Below are positions 8,756 through 19,700 of a stretch of 50,790 nucleotides of DNA, one piece after another. Numbering within the stretch: position 1 is the stretch's first letter; every line of letters begins with the position of its first letter. The notes under the pieces are model-generated. The model was not told where the DNA came from and did not search any database. It was given only the letters and a program-made list of their open reading frames with translations. Origin of the DNA: Bacteroidota bacterium (GTDB taxonomy: Bacteria; Bacteroidota; Bacteroidia; Cytophagales; Cyclobacteriaceae); assembly GCA_023393375.1 (NCBI GenBank), contig JAEWLI010000100.1:1-50790 (forward strand), read 5' to 3'. The position numbers were made by a program, and so were the translations under genes.

Positions 8756-9883
8756 ATGGAACGAGAAGTAAAACAAAATAAATTTTTAGTCAAAATGAAA
8801 AAGATCATCATCATTGCAGTCGTAGTTATGTTTGTGGCCAGCTTTATTGGTGGCGGGTATTTTTTATATAAGAAATCCGATACTCCCGATATCATATATG
8901 AAACTGAAACTCCTTTTATTACCAATATAGTGAAGAAAACAGTTGCTACCGGGAAAATTGAGCCACGTAAAGAGATTGAAATAAAATCGCAGGTTTCTGG
9001 TGTAGTTGAAAAGCTATATGTGGAAGCTGGAAACCAGGTTAAAACCGGTCAACTGATCGCAAAAATAAAGATCATTCCAGATGTAGTTCGACTTAACAAT
9101 GCTGACTCAGAACTAAATCGTGCTAAAATCAATTATAACAATGCCGAAAAGGAACTGGATCGTCAAAGACAACTTTATAAAGAAAAGGTGATCTCTGAAG
9201 TGGAATTTAATCAGTATATGCTGCAATTTAATTTGCGCAAGCAGGAAGTTGAAGCAGCAGAAAACAACCTTGAGCTTATAAAAGAAGGAGCATCCAAGAA
9301 ATCGGGCAATGCATCCAATCTTGTTTATTCCACAGTAAATGGAATGGTACTGGATGTGCCAATAGAAGAAGGGAACTTCGTTATTGAATCCAATACATTT
9401 AATGATGGTACTACCATCGCAAGTGTAGCCAACATGAATGAGATGATTTTCAGAGGAAAAGTCGATGAATCTGAAGTTGGAAAAATAAAGGAAGGGATGG
9501 CCTTGAACCTGAAAATAGGTGCTATCGACATTGAAACTTTTGATGCGGATTTGGAATATATTTCCCCAAAGGGAATGGAGGATCAGGGTGCTATTCAATT
9601 TGAAATAAAAGCAGCCATTGGATTACAATCAAATCATTTTCTCAGAGCAGGATATAGTGCCAATGCGGATATTGTTTTGGACAAAAGAGACAGTGTAATC
9701 GCGGTTAAGGAGAGCATGTTGATTTTCGAAAATGATTCCATCTTTGTGGAGGTAGAAACGGAACCCCAGAAATTTGAAAAACGACTGATTAAAACCGGTC
9801 TTTCTGATGGCATTAATATAGAATTATTAGAAGGATTGGCAAAAAACGAAAAAATTAAAGGAAAACCAAAAACCGGGAAATAA
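8756..9883 (+). CDS. Efflux periplasmic adaptor (HlyD/MacA family)
   Basis: 375 residues with one N-terminal membrane helix (about 15-37), then a lipoyl-type half (KIEPRKEIEIKSQVSGVVEK, about 65-85), a coiled-coil hairpin (about 105-175), the returning half (VYSTVNGMVLDVPIEEGNFV) and beta-barrel and membrane-proximal domains. This is the membrane-fusion protein that joins the permeases to an outer-membrane channel. No TolC-type gene follows: the next gene is convergent behind a strong terminator, so the channel must be encoded elsewhere. A more internal ATG codes for M12 (MKKIIIIAVVVMF) and is an alternative start. Confidence 0.9.
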   Translation: MEREVKQNKFLVKMKKIIIIAVVVMFVASFIGGGYFLYKKSDTPDIIYETETPFITNIVKKTVATGKIEPRKEIEIKSQVSGVVEKLYVEAGNQVKTGQLIAKIKIIPDVVRLNNADSELNRAKINYNNAEKELDRQRQLYKEKVISEVEFNQYMLQFNLRKQEVEAAENNLELIKEGASKKSGNASNLVYSTVNGMVLDVPIEEGNFVIESNTFNDGTTIASVANMNEMIFRGKVDESEVGKIKEGMALNLKIGAIDIETFDADLEYISPKGMEDQGAIQFEIKAAIGLQSNHFLRAGYSANADIVLDKRDSVIAVKESMLIFENDSIFVEVETEPQKFEKRLIKTGLSDGINIELLEGLAKNEKIKGKPKTGK

Positions 9884-9919
9884 GTAGTTTTTGATTTATT
9901 CGAAAATGATCAGAACATA

Positions 9920-9969
9920 AACACCTTCAAGGCCTTCAAAGGTTTCGAAAACCTTGAAGGTGTTTTTTT
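9920..9969 (+). terminator. Strong terminator with a duplicated left arm, between convergent genes
   Basis: A 13-bp perfect stem (9920-9932 against 9952-9964, core CCTTCAAGG/CCTTGAAGG) is followed by a T run. A second, near-identical left arm (CCTTCAAAGGTTT, 9933-9945) can compete for the same right arm. It ends the ABC operon and may also act on the opposing M1 peptidase transcript. A related palindrome lies at 27388-27417. Confidence 0.85.
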
Positions 9970-10018
9970 GAAATCTTGGCTAGTTCAATGCAGGAAATTA
10001 ATAAACTATAACACAAAA

Positions 10019-11899
10019 TTACTTGTTCCGTATCCAATTGTTATTTTCCTTCCGCACGTCAGGAATAGTGCTACTCCCTAAGGTGATCTTGGATATTTGC
10101 CTGCTCCCTTTCAAAATAATTTCATGAGAGTCCCCTGACTTCCAAATTGAAGGTGACTCCCGAATTACACGGTTGCTACCATCCGCATAATCAATTTGCA
10201 GCTGAGCAGGGATAGGAATACCCCCATAATTTTTAATTACGATTTTAGTGCTGGATTTACTTATTTCCACCGCTTGTATCCCAAGATCAGGGTAGCCATT
10301 TTCAAAAAACCATGGTTTCCAGAACCAACTTAAATCTTCTCCAGCTACTTCATCGAAAGTAAAAAAGAAGTCATAGGGTAATGGATTTTTCCCGTTCCAT
10401 CTGGATATATATGTGTGTAAAGCTTTTTTAAATAACTCTTCCCCCAAGGATTCCTGTAAAAACCAATATGCCAACCCTGATTTGTTATATGCCGAATTTC
10501 TATAGGTTTCCCGATAAGTATTGCCACTCAATGCAATAGAAGGCAACATTAACTGACTTTCTAAGGAACTTACCGCTGACTCTTCATAAAACCTCACCAC
10601 CCTACTAATCGGATCATAACCAGGCTCTATTCTTTTCTGTAATTCAAATGGCAACATCACCGCCCATCCTTCATCCATAAAGGCATACATCTGCTCATTT
10701 GTACCCATGTAAAAAGGGAAATAAGTATGTGCAATTTCATGACTGGTTACATGTACTGTCGACCACCTTTCTGCCATTGAACCATCATTTACCATCATCG
10801 GAAATTCCATCCCTCCTTTACCATTAAATATGGTCATTGCCGGATAAGGATACGGCACTCCCGGCATTTCCTTGCTAAAATACTCAATTGATTTCTTTGA
10901 AATATCCGCCACTTCATAAAAATCAGCTGATTGTTTGTCATAAACAGCACTTACCAAAACCTGATTCCCCTCTCCTACTATTATGGAGGTTGCATCCCAC
11001 AAATAATGATTACTGGCTGCAAAGCTAAAATCGGTTACATTCTCAGCATGATAGCTCCATGTTAAAGTATCTTTGTCTGAAGTAACCAGGCCATTCTGAT
11101 AATCAGCTTCTTCTATCACCTTGATAATATCAGTTGCTTGTTTTGCTTTTTGGTACCTCTCCAGTATACGATCAGATAGATTATCCTTGGGGTTCTGCAA
11201 TATGCCGGTAGCCCATACTACGAATCCCTTGGGCACAGCAATCTCTACTTTATAATTATTAAAATCATTATAAAATTCCTGCATACCTGTAAAATCGTAA
11301 TTGTTCCAACCCCACACATCATCATATTTTGCAATCTGGGGATACCAATATGCTATAAAAAAAGCATTTGTATTTTGAAAATAACCTTCCCGTACTGTAC
11401 TGTATTGCGAAATTGGATAGCTCCATGTAAGGCTTATCTTTATTGATTTTCCCGGTAATAATGCGTTTTCCAATGGAAGGATCAACCTTGTAGCGGTTTG
11501 TTCAACCTCCTTTTGATAGGGTTGGTTGTTTATTTCAATCTTTTGAATACTCACGCCATCATGGAGGTCGTTGGGGTCAATAGCAAAATCCCTGAAATTG
11601 CCCTTTTTATATAAGTTCTGATATAACCGGATGACTATTTCTTTAAGAGCCCGGGGACTGTTATTGTGATATTCGATTGATGCACTACCGGAAATGATTT
11701 TTTGCTCAGGATCAAGGCTGACACTAATTTGGTAATCGGCCCTATTTTGCCAATAGGCGGCACCTGGTGAACCATTTAAATTTCGGGTGCCTTCCGAATA
11801 TGCTTTTTGTATATCTAAGGGAATGGGAATATTTTGACCATACAAAGGTTGAAACAATACGATCGAAAACAAGACCGCATATAAAATAATCTGATTCAT
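10019..11899 (-). CDS. Secreted M1-family zinc metallopeptidase
   Basis: 626 residues starting with a signal peptide (hydrophobic 4-20, cleavage near LYGQ). The zinc site HEIAH followed by a glutamate in FMDEGWA is present, and GGMEFPM replaces the usual GAMEN exopeptidase motif. An N-terminal beta domain precedes the thermolysin-like catalytic domain, and the C-terminal helical region holds GLAYWFLQESLGEELF. Family members cleave N-terminal residues from peptides and are exported in Bacteroidota. The gene is monocistronic: convergent with the ABC operon and divergent from rpe (284 bp apart). Confidence 0.92.
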   Translation of the reverse strand: MNQIILYAVLFSIVLFQPLYGQNIPIPLDIQKAYSEGTRNLNGSPGAAYWQNRADYQISVSLDPEQKIISGSASIEYHNNSPRALKEIVIRLYQNLYKKGNFRDFAIDPNDLHDGVSIQKIEINNQPYQKEVEQTATRLILPLENALLPGKSIKISLTWSYPISQYSTVREGYFQNTNAFFIAYWYPQIAKYDDVWGWNNYDFTGMQEFYNDFNNYKVEIAVPKGFVVWATGILQNPKDNLSDRILERYQKAKQATDIIKVIEEADYQNGLVTSDKDTLTWSYHAENVTDFSFAASNHYLWDATSIIVGEGNQVLVSAVYDKQSADFYEVADISKKSIEYFSKEMPGVPYPYPAMTIFNGKGGMEFPMMVNDGSMAERWSTVHVTSHEIAHTYFPFYMGTNEQMYAFMDEGWAVMLPFELQKRIEPGYDPISRVVRFYEESAVSSLESQLMLPSIALSGNTYRETYRNSAYNKSGLAYWFLQESLGEELFKKALHTYISRWNGKNPLPYDFFFTFDEVAGEDLSWFWKPWFFENGYPDLGIQAVEISKSSTKIVIKNYGGIPIPAQLQIDYADGSNRVIRESPSIWKSGDSHEIILKGSRQISKITLGSSTIPDVRKENNNWIRNK

Positions 11900-12183
11900 T
11901 TTTGTTAGGGTTAATTAAGGTTAATAGATATTATGATATTTTATGCTGGTTTAAAAAATAAGCTGCAAATATAGCATAATAGTACGTTTTATTAGTCCTT
12001 TTTTTTATTATTATACAATATCAACCCCCAATTTCTTAAAATAAGGACTTCTGAGAGTATAAAAATCTGAATATTCAGAAATTATTTACTTCAATTTTTC
12101 CTCTTACATAAAAAAATATATCTTTACTGCACAGAAATGCCTTTAAAACACAATATTTGTGCTTTAAATTTAAAAAGAAATTC

Positions 12184-12837
12184 ATGAAACCCATATTAGC
12201 ACCGTCAATATTAGCAGCCGATTTTGGCAATTTGCAACGTGATATCGAAATGATCAATGAAAGCGAAGCAGATTGGATCCATGTGGACGTAATGGATGGT
12301 ATGTTTGTGCCAAATATTTCTTTTGGTATCCCTGTTTGCGAATCGGTCAACGAACATGCCAAAAAGCCATTGGATGTACACCTGATGATCGAAAAACCTG
12401 AAAGGTATATTCTGTCGTTCCGTGATGCAGGAGCTCATCATATCACGGTTCACTATGAGGCTTGTCGTCACCTTCACAGTGTGATACAGCAGATAAAAGA
12501 TGCCGGATGCAAAGCAGGAGTGGCACTAAACCCTCATACCAATGTACAACTTTTAGAGGATGTGGTCAAAGACCTGGATCTGGTGTTGATCATGTCTGTG
12601 AATCCGGGGTTTGGTGGTCAGGTATTTATTGAAAATACTTATAATAAATTAAGAATAATGAAAGAATTAATCACTGACTGTAATTCACAGGCTTTGATTG
12701 AAGTAGATGGTGGCGTTTCAATTCAGAATGCCCGGAGAATTTTGGAAGCGGGTGCTGATGTATTGGTAACTGGTAGTTTTGTCTTCAAATCTAATGACCC
12801 TCAAAATACCATCAGGGATTTAAAGCACGTTATATGA
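12184..12837 (+). CDS. rpe: Ribulose-phosphate 3-epimerase
   Basis: 217 residues from the ATG at 12184, which puts the conserved KPILAPSILAADF at the N-terminus; the in-frame ATG at 12157 would add nine basic residues not seen in the family. Motifs: PSILAADF (substrate serine), HVDVMDGMFVPN (metal-binding H and D), DVHLMIEKP, the phosphate-binding loop VNPGFGGQ and VDGGVS near the C-terminus. It interconverts ribulose-5-phosphate and xylulose-5-phosphate in the pentose phosphate pathway, in the cytoplasm. It lies 93 bp ahead of a TonB-dependent receptor, probably without functional linkage. Confidence 0.97.
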   Translation: MKPILAPSILAADFGNLQRDIEMINESEADWIHVDVMDGMFVPNISFGIPVCESVNEHAKKPLDVHLMIEKPERYILSFRDAGAHHITVHYEACRHLHSVIQQIKDAGCKAGVALNPHTNVQLLEDVVKDLDLVLIMSVNPGFGGQVFIENTYNKLRIMKELITDCNSQALIEVDGGVSIQNARRILEAGADVLVTGSFVFKSNDPQNTIRDLKHVI

Positions 12838-12930
12838 TGAATATGTACACAATCCCAAAATGATCGTGTTTAAATCCAAACCAGTGTATCTAAATATTTG
12901 TTCATCCATATTGACATCATTTAACAGCAT

Positions 12931-15318
12931 ATGAGGATCATTTCCTTCATATCTTTATTCCTTTTTTCCTTTCCTGCGTGGTCACAACATGCGGTAATCA
13001 CTGGCAATGTAGTTAATCAACAAAATCAACCTGTGGAAGGGGTAAATATTAAGGTGGAGTCAACCAGCGCGGGCACAAGCACAGATTTTGATGGGAAGTT
13101 CCAGATGCTATTACCACCCGGACAAACCAAGATCACTTTTCTACATCTGAATTATCAACCACAAACAATAAATCTGGAGTTATCACCAAATGAAACAAAA
13201 CATCTCCAAATTAAATTGGAAGAACAGGTTAAAACACTGGATCAGATAGAGATCCTGGGGGAACACGAAATACGTATAAGAAGCCAGGCCGGGATGATCA
13301 AAATCAAACCACAGTCTGTAAAATCATTACCCACCCCTTTCGGAGAGTTCAATAAAATCCTCTCTACATTACCAGGCGTAGTGGGTCAAAATGAATTTTC
13401 ATCAGCTTATATGGTGAGGGGTGGAAATTTTGATGAAAACCTGGTATATGTAAACAGTATTCCGATCTACCGGCCATTTCTTGTTCGATCAGGTCAACAG
13501 GAAGGGCTTAGTTTTGTCAATCCGGATCTTGTGGGCAGCGTGGAATTTTCTTCCGGTGGCTGGCAACCACGATACGGTGACAAACTTTCATCTAGTTTGA
13601 ATATCACGTACAAAAAGCCTGTCGGTTTTGATGCATCGCTGACCGCAGGGTTATTGGGTGGTACTGCCCACGTGGAAGGATCGGATAAAACAGAAAATTT
13701 CCGTTATCTGATTGGCGTACGTCATAAACAGTGGAAATACCTTTTAAATACCTTGGAAACTGAGGGTGAATATCAGCCCAATTTTACGGATGTTCAGGCT
13801 TATTTCAATATTGATCTATCGGGTGGTCGTAAAACAAATAAAAAATCCCATTCTGAAATTGATTTATTAATGTCTTACGCCCATAATAATTATGATGTAC
13901 AACCTCAAAGCCGTGAGACCAATATTGGCAATATTTTTACTGAAATACTTCGACTATATGTAGGTTTTGTAGGTAAAGAAGTATTGGAATATGACACTTA
14001 TCAAGCTGGGGCTAAATTTATTCACCGTTTTAATGAAAATATCAGAAATACCCTGATCGTCTCAGGACTTCACACACGTGAAAGGGAATATTATGATATT
14101 GAGGGAGGGTATAGACTTTGTGATGTGGACAAAAGACCTGGTTCAGAAACCTTTGATCAATGCCTGACATTGAGAGGTATCGGTACAAATTACAATCATG
14201 GCAGGAACCGCCTTGAAGCAAATGTAATTAATGTAGAAAATCAACTCTCTGTTGGAATGGGTTCAACAGGGATTTTAGAATTGGGAGTAGCAGCCAACCA
14301 AACTACCATTGATGATTATCTTCAGGAATTTTCATTTATCGATTCGGCTGATTATGTATCGATCGAAGAATCAGTTATTTCGACCAACAAGCTAACTTAT
14401 CAGCAGCTATCAGGATTCGTGCAAAATACACAACATTTTGGACCACATATTTTTACGTATGGGGTGCGTTATCATTATCATACGCTGAACAGACAATTTT
14501 TACTTAGTCCCAGATTGCAATATGCATTTCAACCAACGTGGACCAGAGATTGGGTATTCCGTTTTGCAACTGGTCTTTACCGCCAACCACCTTTCTACAG
14601 GGAATTTCGAAATATGGAAGGTGATTTGAATACTAAAATACAAGCCCAATCATCGTTTCACATCAGCTCGGGGGTAGACCATCAATTTCAGATTTGGAAC
14701 CGGGATTTCAAATTCATTGGTGAGGCATACTACAAATACCTCTATGATGTGATTCCCTACGATGTAGATAATGTGAGAATTAGGTATTTTGCAGAAAATA
14801 TGGCAAAAGCATATGCCTGGGGGATTGATATGCGGATAAGTGGTGAGTTTATTCCTGGCACAGAATCGTGGCTGAGTGCAGGATTTTTAAACACTAAAGA
14901 GGATCTTGATCATGATGGGCAGGGATATATCCGTCGTCCAACTGACCAGCGGCTAACTGTAAGTATGCTCTTCGAAGATCATTTTCCCAATGATCCCACG
15001 ATGCGGGTAAACCTGAATCTTCAATTTGGCACAGGCCTTCCTTTTGGACCTCCAGGCAATCCTGATTATCGAAATGCATTACAAGGTGATTATTATTCCA
15101 GAGTAGATATTGGTTTTTTGAAAATGCTTACCCGGCAGAAAGAGAGAAATCCGGATAAACTTCATAAAGACATTTGGCTGGGAGTTGAAGTCCTTAACCT
15201 TTTGGCCAATGAGAATACCGTCAGTTATTCCTGGATAAAAGATTTTAATAACAGACAATTTGGAGTACCCAACAGTCTTTCCTCGAGATTTATAAATGTG
15301 AAATTGGTGGTGAGGTGA
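12931..15318 (+). CDS. TonB-dependent receptor with CarboxypepD_reg-like N-terminal domain
   Basis: 795 residues: signal peptide (1-18, FPAWSQ), CarboxypepD_reg-like domain (about 20-100, GNVVNQQNQPVEGVNIKVES), plug domain (about 110-230, LSTLPGVVGQNEFSSAYMVRG and PIYRPFLVRS) and a beta-barrel to the C-terminus, which ends in an aromatic/basic strand (FINVKLVVR). This is the outer-membrane import or sensing receptor type; no SusD partner is adjacent, so the ligand is unlikely to be handled by a classical polysaccharide utilisation locus. It is convergent with the next gene. Confidence 0.92.
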   Translation: MRIISFISLFLFSFPAWSQHAVITGNVVNQQNQPVEGVNIKVESTSAGTSTDFDGKFQMLLPPGQTKITFLHLNYQPQTINLELSPNETKHLQIKLEEQVKTLDQIEILGEHEIRIRSQAGMIKIKPQSVKSLPTPFGEFNKILSTLPGVVGQNEFSSAYMVRGGNFDENLVYVNSIPIYRPFLVRSGQQEGLSFVNPDLVGSVEFSSGGWQPRYGDKLSSSLNITYKKPVGFDASLTAGLLGGTAHVEGSDKTENFRYLIGVRHKQWKYLLNTLETEGEYQPNFTDVQAYFNIDLSGGRKTNKKSHSEIDLLMSYAHNNYDVQPQSRETNIGNIFTEILRLYVGFVGKEVLEYDTYQAGAKFIHRFNENIRNTLIVSGLHTREREYYDIEGGYRLCDVDKRPGSETFDQCLTLRGIGTNYNHGRNRLEANVINVENQLSVGMGSTGILELGVAANQTTIDDYLQEFSFIDSADYVSIEESVISTNKLTYQQLSGFVQNTQHFGPHIFTYGVRYHYHTLNRQFLLSPRLQYAFQPTWTRDWVFRFATGLYRQPPFYREFRNMEGDLNTKIQAQSSFHISSGVDHQFQIWNRDFKFIGEAYYKYLYDVIPYDVDNVRIRYFAENMAKAYAWGIDMRISGEFIPGTESWLSAGFLNTKEDLDHDGQGYIRRPTDQRLTVSMLFEDHFPNDPTMRVNLNLQFGTGLPFGPPGNPDYRNALQGDYYSRVDIGFLKMLTRQKERNPDKLHKDIWLGVEVLNLLANENTVSYSWIKDFNNRQFGVPNSLSSRFINVKLVVR

Positions 15319-15409
15319 GTTTGATAAGGGTTACTTGTGATTGATGTGCTTAATGTGTTATGGTTCTTTTAAGCCTTTTAAAGAATATAAGTTGGTAAAA
15401 CAAGACTTG

Positions 15410-16162
15410 CTATTTCCTGGAGCTTTTATAATCGGGAAGACAAGTATTGATGGCAAGTGCAAGTTCATATTCTGTAGAAACCTCTATTTTGTGAAAATCA
15501 ATTTGACAGAACGCCAGAAATTCTTCTAATTCCTCATCTTCAATTTCAGCTACGTGCTTAATGAAATCATATTTTTTTCTCATTTGTTTCCATTGTGCGG
15601 TTTCTTGTTGTACTTCTACCAACTTTGCCCGTTCTTTAGCTTTTTTATCAAACATGCCGTAGACAAATGACATAGGATTAAGTATGGTAGGTTTATACTC
15701 TTTACGTGGGCCTTCATATGAACCGGGAATATAAATTTTTTCCTGCTTTTCCGGTAATTCGAGTGCCAAAAATTCTTTTTTGAAGGTTTCTGCATTTTTA
15801 TAAGCAAAAACTTCCACAGACCCCAATTCTGTGACAGAGGTTTTTAATACAATTTTAAGATGGGCTTCCTCACTATCATCATCTTCTGATAATGTCCATG
15901 TATATTTTTCAAATCCAACAGAAGAAAACACCAGCGTATCACCACGGTGCATTAAAAACTGAAAATGGCCTGTATGGTCGGCTGTCAGACCCTGTTGTTT
16001 GGTGGTGTTGATAATATGCACAAAAGGTATGGGCTCATTATTTTCCAGGCTAGTGATTTCACCTGAAACCTTTATGGAATGGTCAGTGTCCTGTGCATTT
16101 ACCAAAACCACCCAAAAGATTAATACGACTGTAACAATTATATTCTTATTCAAAGCAAACAA
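15410..16162 (-). CDS. Exported CarboxypepD_reg-like domain protein of unknown function
   Basis: 250 residues. After a signal peptide (hydrophobic 8-22, ending VNAQ) comes a carboxypeptidase regulatory-like beta domain (about 30-105: VSGEITSLENNEPIPFVHII, then GDTLVFSSVGFEKY), and then a charged, helix-rich tail (about 120-245). No plug or barrel is present, so it is not a truncated receptor. The only available start giving a signal peptide is TTG at 16162; no ATG lies upstream before the stop. The product probably sits in the periplasm or at the outer membrane. Confidence 0.75.
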   Translation of the reverse strand: MFALNKNIIVTVVLIFWVVLVNAQDTDHSIKVSGEITSLENNEPIPFVHIINTTKQQGLTADHTGHFQFLMHRGDTLVFSSVGFEKYTWTLSEDDDSEEAHLKIVLKTSVTELGSVEVFAYKNAETFKKEFLALELPEKQEKIYIPGSYEGPRKEYKPTILNPMSFVYGMFDKKAKERAKLVEVQQETAQWKQMRKKYDFIKHVAEIEDEELEEFLAFCQIDFHKIEVSTEYELALAINTCLPDYKSSRK

Positions 16163-16373
16163 TTTGTATCTGTATTCTGAACAGATTTTTTCATCAAAAA
16201 GTGTTCCAGTGTTAAAGATAATGAGGAAATCGTATGATTAACTATAATATTGAATTTTTAACATAATTTAACCCAATTGCTGAATGGCCTGTAATAATTG
16301 ATGCTATTATGAGTACACATAAAAAACATGGATTACCTTCATTTTGGCAAATAATGTGGTGGTTGGTTTTTTA

Positions 16374-16778
16374 TTAACCTTTGACACCCAATATTTTCTT
16401 TAAATCATCGGTAGAAAGAGGCTTTTCAAGAAAATCAATGATCAGGGGATTTCTTTCTGCCTTTTCCTGATCAATTGGATCGATCGAGGAAGAAAGGATG
16501 TAAACCTTAATCTGATCTTTGACCTTTGATGGGAACTGTTCAAAACGGTCCATAAATTTCCAGCCCGACATGGTTGGCATATTGATATCAAGTAAAAGAA
16601 TGGTACTTCCTGCCACGGGTTGGTTAAAGTTTTCTAATATATATGCCAGTCCTGATTCAGGACTTGTAAACATGATCACTTCAGCACGGGGAATTGGTTT
16701 GGTAATGACCCTCCTACATATGATGTTGTTTACCTCTTCGTCATCTATTATTATAAATCTGGGATTTAAATCGTTCAT
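16374..16778 (-). CDS. Single-domain response regulator (CheY-like receiver)
   Basis: 134 residues, just a receiver domain. Acidic pocket D12/D13 in IIIDDEE, phospho-acceptor D64 in LLLDINMP, switch serine in ILSSSID (about 96-98) and K119 in FLEKPLS. With no output domain it would act by protein contact or as a phosphorelay step. It starts 18 bp after the kinase stop codon and is surely co-transcribed with it, so it is its likely partner. Confidence 0.93.
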   Translation of the reverse strand: MNDLNPRFIIIDDEEVNNIICRRVITKPIPRAEVIMFTSPESGLAYILENFNQPVAGSTILLLDINMPTMSGWKFMDRFEQFPSKVKDQIKVYILSSSIDPIDQEKAERNPLIIDFLEKPLSTDDLKKILGVKG

Positions 16779-16796
16779 TACTAGTTATAAAATGCT

Positions 16797-19700
16797 TTAA
16801 TTATCTCTCTCAAATTCTACAGTAAAAGTAGTTCCCTTATTCACTTCACTCTGGATATATATTTGACCACCCAATGATTCTACCTGTGTTTTTACCATGA
16901 ACAATCCCATTCCCTTCCCCTGAATATGAGGATGGAAACGTTTATAAAGTCCAAATACCTGATCACCTTTTTCTTCAAGGTCAATTCCCAATCCATTATC
17001 TGTAAAGGAAAGAATAACTTTATAGTCAGTGAAGCTACTTGTTATACTTAGTATAGGTCTTTGATCTGGTTGCCGGTATTTTATGCTATTGGTAATTAAA
17101 TTAAAAAATATACTATGGATGTAACTTTTAATTGTGTACATATGTTCAACCGTGAAATCGGTCGTAATTTCTGCTTTATTTTGAACGACCATATTATTGA
17201 TGCTGACCTTGATATCATCAACAATTTCCTGAAAATTCACCTCTTCTTTTTGTTCATTGATATCTTGCCGTAGTTTTAAGATGTTATTCAAATCCCTGAT
17301 CACATTGTCAAGACGGGTAACAGAATTTAATAATTGTTTGCTCAAAAGGTCATACTCGCTATCTTCAGCACCCTCTAACAATCTCGACAAACCAATGATA
17401 TTAGCTACGGGTGATCGAAGATTATGCGAGACAATGTAAGAAAATTGCTCCAGATCTTTATTGCGTCGGGCAAAATCCAGGATTATTTTTTCTTTCATCA
17501 GTTCAGCCTCTTTTTGTTCGGTGATATCCCGACTACTTCCGATTACCCTCGTTGCTTTGCCAGTTTCATCTCTGATGATGATTGCATTAACATCGATGTA
17601 CCGGATTTGTCGATCAGGCCAGAAAATCCGAAAGGTATGATTAAAACTATTTGATACACTTTCAATCGCCAAACCCATCGATGCATTTACTTTCAAAATA
17701 TCATCTGGATATATCACTTTAAACCATGCATCAAAAGTGCTTTTGTAAGTATCGCGGTCAATGCGGCAAAGTGTATACATGCTGTCTTCCCAAATCAGCT
17801 GATTGGTTTCCAAATCCATGTCCCAGATACCGGTATTGGTTGAATCTGTTGCCAATTGGTAACGGTAAGTTAGATCTATTAATGCTTGTTCTGATTTTTT
17901 CCGTTCAGTGATGTCTACAAAGCTGGTAAACAGTTGAGGGCCATCTGCACTATTGATGGTTAAACCTCGCACTTCACACATTATCTCTTCTCCCCGGGCA
18001 TTTACGATCATCCATTCCCAAACAAGTTTCTCACCCCGTAAAATCCGGGATATGTATTTGCGGGCTTTGTCCACAGAAGATTGACCATCTGGTTGATAGG
18101 TAGCACTTAGCTGGATTACATCTATCTGTAACATTTTGCGAGATGAATACTGAAACAAGTTAACAGCACTGTGATTAAAGCTGATGATTTTCTTTGTTTG
18201 TAAATCTGTCACCAAAAAAGCTTCGGGTGCCAGATTAAAGAAGCCACGGAAACGAATTTCACTTTGAAGGAGCTTTTCCTCAGCAATTTTCCTTTCTGAA
18301 ATATCCCTGCATATGGCATATATCACTTTTTTTCCTTCAATGGTAATGGTGGTAAGCATTACTTCAACAGGTAATTTAGCGTCGTCTTTTTTAATGAGAT
18401 TACATTCAAACCGGTGATGGCCTTGCTTAACCGACTGATTCATCAAACGAAGGGCATTTCTTAGTGAAGAGTTTTTCTCAACTTCGTTAAATGCAGATCC
18501 TTTGTCAAGTGGAAAATCCAACAATTCCTCTTTTGAAGAGTACCCCAATAGAGCTACAGCTGCCTGATTACAATTAAGAAATCCATAATCATTGACCAAG
18601 AAAATGGCATCACCAGATTCTTCAAAAAGCGTCCTGAATATTTTTTGGTTTTCCTCAATCTTGAGACGGGATTGTACTTGTTCTGTCACTTCCATTGCAA
18701 AAACCAATACACCATCGATAGTGCCATCCATAGACCGATGAGGTTGTACAACAAAATCAAACCAATGATCTACTTGGTTACCTTTTACATCCAGCTGCAC
18801 CAGCATTTCCCGGGCGGAGTAGGCCCTCCCAGATAGGAATACGCCATCGAAAATCTGAATAATGCCCTGATATTGTAATTCAGGCAATACCTGATGTAGG
18901 GGTTTGCCAATGATTTCATTACCTTTCCCAATCATTTTTAAATAACGAGGGTTGACCATTGTAAAGACATGGTCCGGTCCTGAATAAATACCCATTCCTG
19001 TGGGTGCTTCTAAAAACAGCTCGTAAAACTGTTGCCGCTCAGCTTCAATTGCTTTTTCAAGTTGTTTTTTATCGGTCATGTTCCTTCCCACTGCAATAGT
19101 TATATTGATTTTTGGTTGCCTTTTAATAGACCAGGCAATAGGAACCCATGAACCATTCTTATGTAAATAACGGTTTTCAAAATTACTTATGGATTTATTG
19201 GCTACCTGTTGTATTACTTTGTGGTCTTCGGGATGAATAAACTCAAAAACAGAGCGCCCGGTCAGCTCATCGGGGCGATATCCTAAAATGTCAGTACATG
19301 CGGCACTTACTTTTATAAAACAACCCAATGAATCTACAGAACAGATCATGTCTTGCGATGAATCTAAAATGTTGTTTAACTCATCCAAAGTTTTCTGCAG
19401 TGCATTGGAAGTAATAATTTGTTTTCGCTCTAATTTTTTTCGATCTGAAACGTCCTGAATGATGCCATATAACCTGACTGGCCGATGATGTTCATCCGTA
19501 ACGATTTTCCATTTGGCATAAACAAACCCTGAATCATCTTTACAACATTTCAACCTGCTATAAAAGGATGCACCTTTAGCTGATTCAAGCGATTTTTCAA
19601 TTTTTAACTTTGCATACTCCACATCATCATCATGGAACAATGATAAAAATGCTTCTAATGATGGTTTAATCTTATGACTTATACCAAATAATTGATAAAA

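Noticed and set aside
9113..9598. 161-codon minus-strand ORF inside the efflux adaptor gene
   Set aside because: Shadow of the coiled-coil coding region, low-complexity Phe/Leu/Ile composition.
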